From Pyruvatibacter sp. HU-CL02332 (GTDB lineage Bacteria; Pseudomonadota; Alphaproteobacteria; CGMCC-115125): 64,000 nucleotides of DNA. Positions 36,451 to 45,578 of this stretch are shown in pieces. A program made the translations under genes and the position numbers. The notes under the pieces are model-generated. The model saw only the letters and a program-made list of their open reading frames with translations. It was not told where the DNA came from and ran no database searches. Position 1 is the stretch's first letter. Each line of letters opens with the position of its first letter. The stretch spans positions 1,143,766 to 1,207,765 of the forward strand of contig NZ_BAABWK010000002.1 of the NCBI RefSeq assembly GCF_040362765.1, given 5' to 3'.

Positions 36451-36900
36451 CTACCGCGCCGCAATGCACTCGACTTCAAGGCTGCCGCCAAGCGCCAGTC
36501 CGTTTGCTCCAAAGGCGGAGCGTGCCGGGTATGGGGCTTCAAAATATTCTGTGTAGACCGCATTGAAGGCGGGCCAGTCGGCCATGTCTGAGAGCATGAC
36601 AGTGCATTTTATGACGTCGGCAAATGTCAGGTCGGCGGCTTTCAGCGTGGCTCCGATATTGTCCATGGTCTGACGGGCTTCGGCCTCGATGCCGCCTTCC
36701 ACCAGTGTCAGCGTGCTGGGTTTGACGCCGATCTGGCCGGACAGAAACACCAGCCCCCCTGCCTCCACCGCTTCTGTGAAAGGTAGGTTCTGACCTTCAA
36801 AGGCGCCTGAGGAATGATAGGTCGCGTCGCCAGCATGTGCCGCCACCGGCAGCAAAGCCATGCCTGCCACGCCGAGGGCTCCCAGAACAGTCCGTTTCAT
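36451..36900 (-). CDS. RidA-family protein with signal peptide
   Basis: RidA/YjgF-fold protein of 149 residues with a Sec signal peptide (cleavage near VAAHA), so it should act in the periplasm. The fold markers are VFLSGQIG, NIGATLKAA and the substrate-binding Arg in YPARSAFG. Cytosolic RidA hydrolyses reactive enamine/imine intermediates from PLP enzymes; what the exported form does is unknown. It is the last gene of a run with two phosphofructokinase genes (22-nt gap). Confidence 0.88.
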   Translation of the reverse strand: MKRTVLGALGVAGMALLPVAAHAGDATYHSSGAFEGQNLPFTEAVEAGGLVFLSGQIGVKPSTLTLVEGGIEAEARQTMDNIGATLKAADLTFADVIKCTVMLSDMADWPAFNAVYTEYFEAPYPARSAFGANGLALGGSLEVECIAAR

Positions 36901-36922
36901 TTGTCATCTCCTGCGCGTGGTG

Positions 36923-38020
36923 TCAGCCAAGGAACATTGGCTTGGAATTGATGTTGTGGATGTTGGGCCGGTAGGCGTCTTTGTCGTAATGCGCGGCCAC
37001 GTCCACGCGGCGTTGTCCTTCGATGCAGGTCGACACCGGTACGCTTTGGTAAGCCCCGTCGCGCACGGCAATCATCAGGCCGTCGCGGCCCTGTACGAGG
37101 TGCTGCACGGCCATGGCACCCATGCTGCGGGCCACCATGGTGTCCAGCGCATCAGGTGTGCCGGTGCGCATGAGGTAGGAGAGTTTCTGGGAAATCGTGC
37201 CTGCGCCGGTCAGCCGTTTGAACTCTTCGCTGACGATGTCACTGATGCCGCCAAGGCGGCGGTGGCCGGAGGCATCCGTCTCGCCATACTCCACCGCATC
37301 GCTGCCCTTGATGCGCGCGCCTTCTGAAATGACGGCCATGGTGTAGTTGGAAGGGTTGTCGGCCCGGTCAGCCATCAACATGTCCGCCAGCCGCTCCATG
37401 TCGAAGGGGACCTCAGCAATCAGCACGCGTGGCGTGTCGGCCAGGTAGCCGGACATCAGCGCCGTCTCACCCGACTTCCGGCCGAACAGCTCAATGATGC
37501 CGACGCGTTCATGGCTGCCGGCCGGCGTCCGCAGGGCATTGATGGCATCAACGGAGCGCGTGACGGCGGTTGAAAACCCGATGCAGTAATCGGTGCCGAA
37601 CACATCATTGTCCATTGTCTTGGGAATGGTGTTCACCTTGACGCCATGCGCCTGCAGCTGTGCGGCATAGGCCAGCGTGTCCACACCACCAATGGGCACC
37701 AGCGCATCGATGTTGAGATGCGCGATCACTTTAAGAATATGCGCTGTGCCTTCTTCAAGCGTCGTCACGGCGGTGCGGGAGGTATGCAGCACTGTGCTGC
37801 TGAGCCGGTCAATGGCCCGCACGGATGTCGCCGTCAGCGGCATGGTGCAGGTGTCGAGGGACCCTTCGGGATCATCCAGATCAAAATCCAGCAGGCCACG
37901 CCAGCCGCGCCGGATGCCAATCACCTCCCAGCCAAGGTCTGTCGCCTGACGGGTGATCGTCTGGATCGCCGGGTTGAGACCGGGAACATCACCGCCGCCT
38001 GTGAGAACGCCAATACGCAT
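36923..38020 (-). CDS. 6-phosphofructokinase-family enzyme, PPi-type residues with Val at the Asp103 position
   Basis: PfkA-superfamily enzyme, 365 residues. N-terminal TGGGDVPGLNPAI binds phosphoryl donor. The GGDGS loop reads GGVDTL (residues 111-116): the Mg-binding Asp103 of E. coli is Val113 and the Gly104 position is Asp114. PKTMDND (133-139) has Lys where ATP enzymes have Gly124 and keeps the catalytic Asp. Asp104/Lys124 mark PPi-dependent enzymes in the family, but loss of Asp103 is odd and may lower or change activity. It follows the second PFK after 17 nt. Confidence 0.88.
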   Translation of the reverse strand: MRIGVLTGGGDVPGLNPAIQTITRQATDLGWEVIGIRRGWRGLLDFDLDDPEGSLDTCTMPLTATSVRAIDRLSSTVLHTSRTAVTTLEEGTAHILKVIAHLNIDALVPIGGVDTLAYAAQLQAHGVKVNTIPKTMDNDVFGTDYCIGFSTAVTRSVDAINALRTPAGSHERVGIIELFGRKSGETALMSGYLADTPRVLIAEVPFDMERLADMLMADRADNPSNYTMAVISEGARIKGSDAVEYGETDASGHRRLGGISDIVSEEFKRLTGAGTISQKLSYLMRTGTPDALDTMVARSMGAMAVQHLVQGRDGLMIAVRDGAYQSVPVSTCIEGQRRVDVAAHYDKDAYRPNIHNINSKPMFLG

Positions 38021-38037
38021 GTGTTTGCCCCCCCGAC

Positions 38038-39213
38038 CTAGAAGCTCAGCGACTGGGCAATGCCCGGTCGCGTGATGCGGGGTTTGAAGGCTTTGGCGTC
38101 GTAGTAGCGATCCACATCCACCTGCGCCGCGCCTTCGCCGGTGCGTGACACGGGCACGGACGTGTATTTTCCCTCCTGCAGCGCCGTCATGCGCCCGGTT
38201 TGACCTGACGCGATCAGCTCCACCGCCAGCGTGCCGAACGCCCGCGCAATCATGCTGTCCTGGGAGACCGGTGCTCCGGCGCGCATGAGATAGGCCAGCT
38301 GAAGAGAGAACGCAGGCACGCCAAGGCGCTGGGTCAGGTCGCGCGCCAGCACTTCGCCCACACCACCCAGACGCTTATTGCCGAACTTGTCCGTGCGCGC
38401 GGGCGTCGCCGCTGTGTCCGCATCAATCCCCACAAGCTGCGCACCTTCCGAGACCACCATAACCGCACCTGCCTCGCCGCCCGCCGACAGATCATTCCAC
38501 AGCAGTTCAGACAAGGCCGCCACGTCCACGGGCACTTCGGCAATGGCGGTGCGGTCTGCGGAGCCAAGATGCCCCGCCATCAGCGCGGTTTCACCTGAAT
38601 GCCGCCCCATCAATTCAATGACGCCGATGCTTTCCTCCGCCGACGCCGTGCTGCGAATGTCATGCACCGTCTGGATGGACCGGGTGATGGCTGTGGGAAA
38701 CCCGATGCAGACATCCGTACCCTGAACATCATTGTCCATGGTCTTGGGGATGGCCAGCACCGGCACGCCTTCCTCGCCTAGCCGTGCCGCATAGCTCAAC
38801 GTCCCATCGCCGCCAATGGGAATGATCACATCAAGTTGCAGATGCTCGATGACGCGCAGGATATGCGACGTCATGTCTGCCCAGCGGCGCTCGTCATAGG
38901 TGGCGGACGCCTCGAGAAAATCCGGCATATCGGCTTCGCGCACGGTGTCGGGGTGCAGGCGGGCAGTGTGCAGCACAGTGCCGCCAAACCGGTCGATGCC
39001 CCGGGTCGTTTGAGGGTCCAGCGTCATCAATCGGGATGCGCGAGTGGTGTCATCATCAGGATTGATACCAAGCAGCCCGGCCCAGCCATTGCGGATGCCG
39101 ACTACGTCCCAGCCGCGCGCGCATGCCTCGCGCGTCACCTGCTGGATCGCCGGGTTCAACCCGGGCACATCACCACCGCCTGTCAGTATTCCGATACGCA
39201 ACTTGCGGTTCAT
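38038..39213 (-). CDS. 6-phosphofructokinase
   Basis: PfkA-superfamily enzyme, 391 residues, phosphorylating fructose 6-phosphate. It has TGGGDVPGLNPAI at the N terminus, GGDGTL at 134-139 (Asp and Gly as in ATP enzymes) and PKTMDND at 156-162 (Lys as in PPi enzymes and actinobacterial PFKs). This mixed pattern is typical of group III PFKs with ATP use. First gene of a PFK-PFK-RidA run (17- and 22-nt gaps). It diverges from the LuxR-type gene across 105 nt. Confidence 0.9.
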   Translation of the reverse strand: MNRKLRIGILTGGGDVPGLNPAIQQVTREACARGWDVVGIRNGWAGLLGINPDDDTTRASRLMTLDPQTTRGIDRFGGTVLHTARLHPDTVREADMPDFLEASATYDERRWADMTSHILRVIEHLQLDVIIPIGGDGTLSYAARLGEEGVPVLAIPKTMDNDVQGTDVCIGFPTAITRSIQTVHDIRSTASAEESIGVIELMGRHSGETALMAGHLGSADRTAIAEVPVDVAALSELLWNDLSAGGEAGAVMVVSEGAQLVGIDADTAATPARTDKFGNKRLGGVGEVLARDLTQRLGVPAFSLQLAYLMRAGAPVSQDSMIARAFGTLAVELIASGQTGRMTALQEGKYTSVPVSRTGEGAAQVDVDRYYDAKAFKPRITRPGIAQSLSF

Positions 39214-39318
39214 CGAGGGACCTTTTCAGGCAGGATGGATATAGACGGAGCCGGGTTCGCCGCCGCAGTAAAAACGGTGTAGTCTTGCGACTATACAGGG
39301 TTTTCTTGCGGTTTCGTG

Positions 39319-40377
39319 ATGCGTATTGACACAGTGAGGGACAGGATCACGCAGTTCTCGGACGCGCTGGCGCGGGCAACAGCACCGTCCGACGCGATCG
39401 CTCTGCTGCAGGCGGAACTGCATCACATCGGGATCGAAGGGATCGACTTCTTCGGGACGCCGCGCCCGGTGACTGAGGCGGGCGCCTTCCGTGAGCCGGA
39501 TTATGTCGTGTCGACACTGCCCGAGAGCCTTGTGGATGATTACTACGCCTTTGGTTGGGACGATATCTGCCCGGTCGTCGATCTTGCCTATGGGTCCAGC
39601 GACGCCACCCTGACGAGCAGCGTGTTTGCGGATGCGCAAGCCGGGTCGAAGCGGCGCGAGATGTGGGACGCCATGCGCGACCACAATGTCGAACACGAGA
39701 TCAATATCCCGCTCTCCGACGACCGATATGTGCGCCAGATCAGCATCTACACTGTCGGGCGAAGTGCTGCTGACGCGGCCCGCTTTGCCGAGGCGCAGCA
39801 TCTTGGCCAACGCGTGGCGACTCAGTTCATCTACGCCTATGAAGCACTGGTCCATCACAACGGCGGCACTGATACCGTCGCGCTGACGCCGCGGGAAACC
39901 GAATGCCTGCAGTGGGTGAGCACGGGACTGACCAATTTGGAGATTGCCGCCCGGCTGAACGTCTCGGCACGGACGGTCAAATTCCATCTGGCCAACGCCA
40001 TGGCAAAGATGGATGTCACCACGCGGTCACAGGCGATCGCCGAGGCATCCCGGCATCGCCAGGTCCGCATCGGCGGGCAGACAACCGCCAACTCAGCAAG
40101 GCAGGTGCGCCAGCTCCTGGCGAAGCAGCTGATCCTGGCTCATGAGGTCCCTGCCGATCCCGGCGAGAATGAAGGGCTTCCCGTTCTGACGCCGCGCGAA
40201 GCGGAATGCCTGCAATGGGTCGGCAGCGGTCTCACCAATCCGGAAATCGCCGAGCGGCTGGACGTGTCCGCACGGACTGTGAAGTTCCATCTGGCCAACG
40301 CCATGGCAAAGCTGGGTGTGACCACACGGTCACAGGCGGTGGCCACAGCCCTCAGGCATCGCCTGGTCCGGCTCTAG
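39319..40377 (+). CDS. LuxR-family regulator with two C-terminal HTH domains
   Basis: Transcription factor of 352 residues: an N-terminal LuxR autoinducer-binding-like domain (about 1-180), then two complete LuxR HTH domains (about 189-252 and 290-352). Each HTH starts LTPRE and contains SARTVKFHLANAMAK. Two HTH domains in one LuxR chain are unusual. The ligand domain departs from AHL binders: where TraR-type proteins have IDP, it reads ICPVV. No luxI is in the window, so it is a solo regulator. The target may be the adjacent autotransporter gene (103 nt downstream) or the divergent PFK operon. A GTG one codon earlier could also start it. Confidence 0.88.
   Translation: MRIDTVRDRITQFSDALARATAPSDAIALLQAELHHIGIEGIDFFGTPRPVTEAGAFREPDYVVSTLPESLVDDYYAFGWDDICPVVDLAYGSSDATLTSSVFADAQAGSKRREMWDAMRDHNVEHEINIPLSDDRYVRQISIYTVGRSAADAARFAEAQHLGQRVATQFIYAYEALVHHNGGTDTVALTPRETECLQWVSTGLTNLEIAARLNVSARTVKFHLANAMAKMDVTTRSQAIAEASRHRQVRIGGQTTANSARQVRQLLAKQLILAHEVPADPGENEGLPVLTPREAECLQWVGSGLTNPEIAERLDVSARTVKFHLANAMAKLGVTTRSQAVATALRHRLVRL
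39883..40377 (+). repeat. 303-nt period duplication of the LuxR HTH module
   Basis: The HTH-coding segments at about 39883-40074 and 40186-40377 are direct repeats exactly 303 nt (101 codons) apart, with a 27-nt identical block starting at 39982 and 40285. The 111-nt linker between them is unrelated. This is a fairly recent in-frame duplication. Confidence 0.9.
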
Positions 40378-40480
40378 GCCACCTCTACCTGCCCATTTGG
40401 CCAGTTACGCGGACGCGTGACACTGCATAGCTTTCCCGGACTCATGCGCGGTCGTGCCGCGCCGCTTTCCCGGGGGTTCC

Positions 40481-42292
40481 ATGTTGCGTTACGTCTCCTC
40501 TCAGGTCTGGTTTGTCGGCATTGCCGCCAGCCTTCTTGTTGCGCCCGCCATGGCGGGGCCGGGCGATCCCTCGGCTGCCTTTATCGCCGGCAACGCTGCA
40601 CCGGGCGAAACCACCAGCACACGCTGCAATTCAAATGGATTTGTGGAAGTCATCTTCTCGCTGGGCGGCGCCGTCGTATCGACGGTTGAATCGGGCGACA
40701 CCTGTACGCCGGGCACATCGACGACTTCTGTTGGGACGACATCAACGGGCGGGAGGTCTGAAGCCCAGCGCGAAAATCAGAATGATCTCGACGACCTGGA
40801 GGACCTGCACGGTCGGGTCTGGGACGACGAAGGTGATGAACTTGATGTCGGCGGTGGTGAAGACGAGGACGGCGGTGAAGACGGCGGCGGTGGCGAAGAC
40901 GGCGAAGGTGCTGACGATGACAACGGAGCCGAACTGCGGCGTCTCGAAGGAGAACTCGCCGACGAAAAAGCCAAGAACGCTGAAATGACGGCGGAATTTT
41001 TTAGCAACGCAAGGTTGATTGAGGAAGCGAAGGCCGCGCGGGAACAGTTTAGCGCCGAGAACAAGAAAAAAATTGCCGCAGCTGCAGAAACCGTTGAGGA
41101 GGCCAGGGTCGAAAGTCAGCGCTGGGAAAACATCTACACCGCCCTGCGTGCGCTGAATGAGGCGCGCGATCTGTTCACGGCAACGCCTGCGTCTTCTGCT
41201 GACATGCCGTCCATCGAACGCCGCCTTGAAGAGGCGCGGGCAGACTTGCGCGCCCTCGGCGTGCCCGAGCGAACGTCGATTGCCAGTGTGGAAGCGTCGC
41301 GCCGTCAAGCGCGCACGGCCTTCAATAGTGCTGAACTGGCACATTTGGCTGCAGTCGATGACGCCGCGGAGGAGAGCAAGGACTTAGGCCATCAGATCCG
41401 TGTCGCTGAAGAGGGCCAGAAGTTGCTCACGACTGACATCGCCAGAAGCGACGCGCGCATCAGCCAGCTTGAATCCCGCATTCAGAACCTCAAGCGGCAG
41501 AACCAGTTGTCCGGTCCGTCGCCGCAGCCGTCTATCCTCGACCTCATCAATGCCCGCGGTGTCCACACCTGGGTCTCCGGCGATTTCACCTGGGCGGAAG
41601 ACACACGCTCCGGCCAGCGGCGCGACACGGAGGCGTGGCGCGTCACCGCCGGGGCCCAGCTGCGCCTCACCGAGCGGGTGACGGCGGGCATGAGCTTTAC
41701 CTATGGGTTCTCGGACACGGACGACACGACCGGGTTTGGCACCTCCAAGGAAGCAGACACCTATCTGGTGTCGCCCTTTGTCGCTTACCGGCTGAGCCCG
41801 GATACGGGGCTTCGCGCCGGGGTCGTCTATTCGCAGACCGAAACCGATGCAGTGCGTGCAGGCGGGGCGACGGCGTCCTACACCACCCGCGGTTATGGTG
41901 CGCGCGTGGGCGCAAGCACGCGGGAAAAACTCAACCCGTGGGTGACGGTGCGCGGCGGCCTCGGCCAGTCCTTCTTTTATTCGGAGACGGACGGCTACAC
42001 GGACACGGCCGGACGCGTGACACCCAATGCCGACAGCCGCAGCAGCACCACCCATGTCTCGACCCGCATGGATGTCGCGGCCACGCCGGACCTGTCGCTC
42101 TACGGGTCTCTCAACGGCAGCTACGCGCTACTCAAGAGCGATGGTGACCGTGACCGGGCGGACGCCTATCTGGGCGTGGGTGCGGATTACGACGCCGGTA
42201 TTGCGCTCCTGTCCGCAGAAGTCGGCAAGACGGTGTTGCGCAACAATTACGACGACATCACAGCAAGGGTCACGGCACAGGTGACGTTCTAG
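40481..42292 (+). CDS. Autotransporter-type outer-membrane protein with acidic coiled-coil passenger
   Basis: 603-residue exported protein. A Sec signal peptide ends near APAMA. The passenger has a Thr/Ser-rich start, a very acidic Gly/Glu/Asp stretch (about 110-150, GGGEDEDGGEDGGGGEDG) and a long coiled coil (about 150-340). The C-terminal ~260 residues form an autotransporter beta-barrel (RVTAGAQLRLTERVTAGMSF) ending in the outer-membrane signature Phe (VTAQVTF). The passenger is short and without beta-helix repeats, so it may stay surface-attached. The ATG chosen follows CGGGGG. It lies downstream of the LuxR gene in the same direction. Confidence 0.86.
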   Translation: MLRYVSSQVWFVGIAASLLVAPAMAGPGDPSAAFIAGNAAPGETTSTRCNSNGFVEVIFSLGGAVVSTVESGDTCTPGTSTTSVGTTSTGGRSEAQRENQNDLDDLEDLHGRVWDDEGDELDVGGGEDEDGGEDGGGGEDGEGADDDNGAELRRLEGELADEKAKNAEMTAEFFSNARLIEEAKAAREQFSAENKKKIAAAAETVEEARVESQRWENIYTALRALNEARDLFTATPASSADMPSIERRLEEARADLRALGVPERTSIASVEASRRQARTAFNSAELAHLAAVDDAAEESKDLGHQIRVAEEGQKLLTTDIARSDARISQLESRIQNLKRQNQLSGPSPQPSILDLINARGVHTWVSGDFTWAEDTRSGQRRDTEAWRVTAGAQLRLTERVTAGMSFTYGFSDTDDTTGFGTSKEADTYLVSPFVAYRLSPDTGLRAGVVYSQTETDAVRAGGATASYTTRGYGARVGASTREKLNPWVTVRGGLGQSFFYSETDGYTDTAGRVTPNADSRSSTTHVSTRMDVAATPDLSLYGSLNGSYALLKSDGDRDRADAYLGVGADYDAGIALLSAEVGKTVLRNNYDDITARVTAQVTF

Positions 42293-42302
42293 CAATCTTG
42301 GA

Positions 42303-42839
42303 TTATTGACCTGCGACCGACCGCATGACTGAGCATTGCCGCGCGGTGAAGCGGCAGGTCTCGCAGCCATAGGGTGCCATCATGTCGATGGCATGCAGAC
42401 CAGCATGGCCGAGGCCCAGCACATGTCCGAGTTCGTGGGCGGCGGTCTGTTTGTGCTCAAGCACACCACCATCAGGCCCGGACCAGGCCACCAGCGCCGT
42501 GCGTCCGCCTGCCTCATTGGGATAGGTCGTGCCTTCGATGGTACCGCCTTCCGTCGCTCCAATCGACGCCACGAGCGCCAGACGGTCGGCGGCTCGATCA
42601 TCGGGCATGACCGTGATGCCGCACTCGGCCAGACGCTGCGTTGCTGTCTCGATCTGATTGCGCGCGGCCGCATTGGGCCAAACGTCATCCACCGAAATGG
42701 CAAGCGGGACCAAGAGCGCCTCACGCGCCGGCTCGGAGGCTGACGCGCAGGCGGACAGGAACAGGCCAACCGCCGCCAATGCAAATGCCTGCAGCCTTAG
42801 CCCTTTGTCGCCTGCGATACGCTTTACGCTCAGTGTCAC
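42303..42839 (-). CDS. Small metzincin-type zinc protease, lipoprotein
   Basis: 178-residue lipoprotein: lipobox LSAC (Cys31). The zinc motif HELGHVLGLGH (residues 135-145) matches the matrixin/metzincin HExxHxxGxxH, and the following MMAP (153-156) is in the Met-turn position. Four Cys residues near the C terminus may form disulfides. It should cleave proteins in the periplasm or at the cell surface. It is convergent with the autotransporter gene (10 nt between stops), so it could process that product (speculative). Confidence 0.85.
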   Translation of the reverse strand: MTLSVKRIAGDKGLRLQAFALAAVGLFLSACASASEPAREALLVPLAISVDDVWPNAAARNQIETATQRLAECGITVMPDDRAADRLALVASIGATEGGTIEGTTYPNEAGGRTALVAWSGPDGGVLEHKQTAAHELGHVLGLGHAGLHAIDMMAPYGCETCRFTARQCSVMRSVAGQ

Positions 42840-42878
42840 GCTTGCCCCTCACCTCCGCGTATGCGGAACCAAAGTTGT

Positions 42879-44051
42879 TCAGGCAGACCGCCCCCGCGTG
42901 CTGACGGGCCAGATGTCCACCAGCGTGCCGTCTTTGACCACGTGGTAGCAGTCATAGAGGTTGACGGTGGGGTCGCAGTGGGGCGTCTCGAGATTGAGGA
43001 CACTGCCGGGGGCAAGGCCGGTCTCAGCGTCCGGGAATGCCAGACCGCCCTGCTCGTCACCAAACAGGAAATAGGCCGTGCCATCGGGGGTGCCGGAGGC
43101 GATGGCGATTGTCTTCTGGTCGGTGGCCATGCTCTTGATGCCGGCATCCGTGGTGGCGATGCCTGGCGTGTTGGCACTCACCACGGTGGTCTGGATGGTG
43201 AGCGACGTTTCAAAGGCCTGTTCGGGGCCGTTTTTCTGGTGCACGGCGTTGTATTCCGTATCCATGAAGAGGTAACTGCCTGCCTGCAGGTCCGTCAGGA
43301 TGCCCGCCTCTGGATCAATGTCCCATGACCCGGTGCCGCCGCCGGTGAGAATGTCACAGGAAATACTCCGCTCACGGAGCATATCGCGCATGTCACCAAG
43401 TTGCTTCATGGCGTCGAGGGATTTTTCCCGGCGCTCGGCATAGTCTTCCACATGCATCAGATGTCCGGCATAGGCCTGCAGGCCCATGAATTTGAGCCCC
43501 GGACTGGCAGCGACAAATTCAGCCAGTTCGGCAGCGCCTTCGCCCGGCGCTATGCCGGTGCGGTGAAGGCCCACATCCAGATCAACGATCACTTTCAGGG
43601 GACGACGGCCGCCCTGCTCCGGCGATGCCGCGCGCGCCAGCGCCTGTGCATTGTCGAGATTGTCCACGGTCAGGATCAGGTCCGATATGCGGCCGTTGAG
43701 GTCCATGACGCGGCGGATGCCGTCTTCCTTCACGACCGGTGATGTGATCAGCACGCTTTCGATGCCGCCCTCGCCCATGACCTCCGCCTCGCCGAGTTTG
43801 GCCACGCATACGCCCACAGCACCTGCCGCCAGCTGACGGCGCGCAATTTCAACCGATTTATGGGTCTTGGCATGGGGCCGCAGTCCAAGGCCGGACGCCT
43901 TGCAGTGGTCCATCATGCGCGTGAGGTTGCGCTCAAAGGCATCCAGATCAAGCACCAGCGCCGGGGTGTTGAGCGCCTGTGCAGACCCCTGCTGGCCAAG
44001 CATGTGCGCATTGGGGGTCATGGTGGCGGCTGTCTCTGGCGTGATGGGCAT
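42879..44051 (-). CDS. D-threonine aldolase/D-serine dehydratase-type PLP enzyme
   Basis: Fold-type III PLP enzyme (alanine racemase N domain plus DSD-type C domain), 390 residues. The Schiff-base Lys lies in LRPHAKTHKS (residues 57-66). The C-terminal HCDPTVNLYD has the His/Asp metal ligands found in D-threonine aldolases and D-serine dehydratases. It probably cleaves or dehydrates a D-beta-hydroxy amino acid; the substrate cannot be fixed. It lies 39 nt upstream of the metzincin gene in the same direction. Confidence 0.9.
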   Translation of the reverse strand: MPITPETAATMTPNAHMLGQQGSAQALNTPALVLDLDAFERNLTRMMDHCKASGLGLRPHAKTHKSVEIARRQLAAGAVGVCVAKLGEAEVMGEGGIESVLITSPVVKEDGIRRVMDLNGRISDLILTVDNLDNAQALARAASPEQGGRRPLKVIVDLDVGLHRTGIAPGEGAAELAEFVAASPGLKFMGLQAYAGHLMHVEDYAERREKSLDAMKQLGDMRDMLRERSISCDILTGGGTGSWDIDPEAGILTDLQAGSYLFMDTEYNAVHQKNGPEQAFETSLTIQTTVVSANTPGIATTDAGIKSMATDQKTIAIASGTPDGTAYFLFGDEQGGLAFPDAETGLAPGSVLNLETPHCDPTVNLYDCYHVVKDGTLVDIWPVSTRGRSA

Positions 44052-44255
44052 GAAAAGTCCTGATCAATATCGGCTGCTTCGTCCAATGTCTGATCCAATG
44101 CCAGACCTTGGGAACCTTAGAGAAAACCGCCGTTTTCACCAAATGCGGAGGTCGGCCTGATACGCACCTTTCAGAAATCGTTTACCGCGTTAAGGCGGCA
44201 TCAAGGGGATGGTCGTTAAGGTCCTGCGCAGATATCTGACAATCGGGCCCTGACC

Positions 44256-45578
44256 ATGACCACCGCCGACACACCTTCAGTCGCGCCATCACCGGACGCT
44301 GACGCGCTACCTGCGGAGCAGCCAGCCCAGGGCTATATGCCCCCTGCCGTCTCCGCGCCGCGCTACTGGCTGCTGATTTCCGTGCTTGTGCTTCTGGCCT
44401 GTGCCTTGGCTGCCGGCTTTGCCATGCGGATGCTGAGCGAGGAAGCGGGCACCAACTCCTATGCGGTGCTGGTGGATTCATGGCTGAACGGCCAGCTGCA
44501 TTCAGACACCTGTTTTGATGGCGACTGCGCGACCTTTGAAGGCAAGACCTATGTCATTTTTCCGCCCGGCCCTGCTGCCGTGGCGCTGCCCTTTGTGGCG
44601 CTGAGTGGTCAGGGCGCGGACTTCAAACACTTCATGCCCCTCTCCATGGCGCTGCTGCTGTCCATCGGCCTCATCTGGTCGCGGCTGTTTGCAGCGGCCG
44701 GGCCTGACCAGACGCGCACGCTCATTTTGTTGCTTGCGCTGGTGTTTGCCACGCCGCTTTATTTTGTGGCGTTGCGCGGAGACCGGGTGTGGTTCTTTGC
44801 GCAGCTTGTGGGGTTCTTCTTTGTGTCCATGGCGCTATGGGCCACCATCGAACGGCGCAATGCATGGCTTGCTGGCATCATGATCGGCATGGCGTTCTTG
44901 TCCCGCCAGATGAGCATCCTCTACGCCCCGCTGCTGTTTGCGCTGATGCTCAATGATGATGAGCCGCTGCTGCGTATCAACAAGGAGCGGATCGTACAGG
45001 CCCTCAAGCTTGGCGTGCCGATCCTAGGGGCTGTCGGCGTCTACTGCCTCTACAATTTTGTGCGCTTCGGCGCACCGCTTGATACGGGTTACGGCTACAT
45101 CGCGGCTAATGTCCTGCCGGGCGAAGAGAACATGATCACTCTGCGGATCAATGATCTTGGCCTGTTTGCCCAGGAGTACTTCCTGTTCAACGTGGTCCAC
45201 ATGTTCTTCCAGGGCCTGCACATTGATTTTGGCGGCACCTACACGACCAAGATCATGGGCGTGGACAGTTTCGGCACGTCCATTCTGGCGGCCAGTCCGT
45301 TCCTGCTGCTGCTTGCCTTTGTGCAGCGTCACCGCATCACATTCATCGGCGTTGCCACTGCAGCAGCCATCTGCGGCATCACGCTGTTTTATCATTCCAA
45401 CGGTTTCAGCCAGTACAATGTGCAGCGCTATGCGCTGGACTGGCTGCCCATTGCCATGCTGTTGCTGGCCCCCACTGTGCGAACGGAGTGGCGTGGCATT
45501 CTTGCGGTGCTGGTGGGATACGCCATGGTGCTCAATCTCGTCACCATGGCCGCCCTCAAGATTTCCGGAACAGCCTAG
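44256..45578 (+). CDS. GT39/ArnT-like membrane glycosyltransferase-type protein
   Basis: 440-residue protein with about ten membrane helices and a short cytoplasmic N tail. The loop after the first helix (EEAGTNSYAVLVDSWLNGQL) fits the periplasmic acidic loop of dolichyl-phosphate-mannose/ArnT-like transferases, which move a sugar from a polyprenyl phosphate to a target. A GtrA-type protein (convergent, 4-nt overlap) and a HAD-UbiA protein next door make a lipid-linked sugar pathway likely. Substrate and acceptor are unknown. Confidence 0.75.
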   Translation: MTTADTPSVAPSPDADALPAEQPAQGYMPPAVSAPRYWLLISVLVLLACALAAGFAMRMLSEEAGTNSYAVLVDSWLNGQLHSDTCFDGDCATFEGKTYVIFPPGPAAVALPFVALSGQGADFKHFMPLSMALLLSIGLIWSRLFAAAGPDQTRTLILLLALVFATPLYFVALRGDRVWFFAQLVGFFFVSMALWATIERRNAWLAGIMIGMAFLSRQMSILYAPLLFALMLNDDEPLLRINKERIVQALKLGVPILGAVGVYCLYNFVRFGAPLDTGYGYIAANVLPGEENMITLRINDLGLFAQEYFLFNVVHMFFQGLHIDFGGTYTTKIMGVDSFGTSILAASPFLLLLAFVQRHRITFIGVATAAAICGITLFYHSNGFSQYNVQRYALDWLPIAMLLLAPTVRTEWRGILAVLVGYAMVLNLVTMAALKISGTA

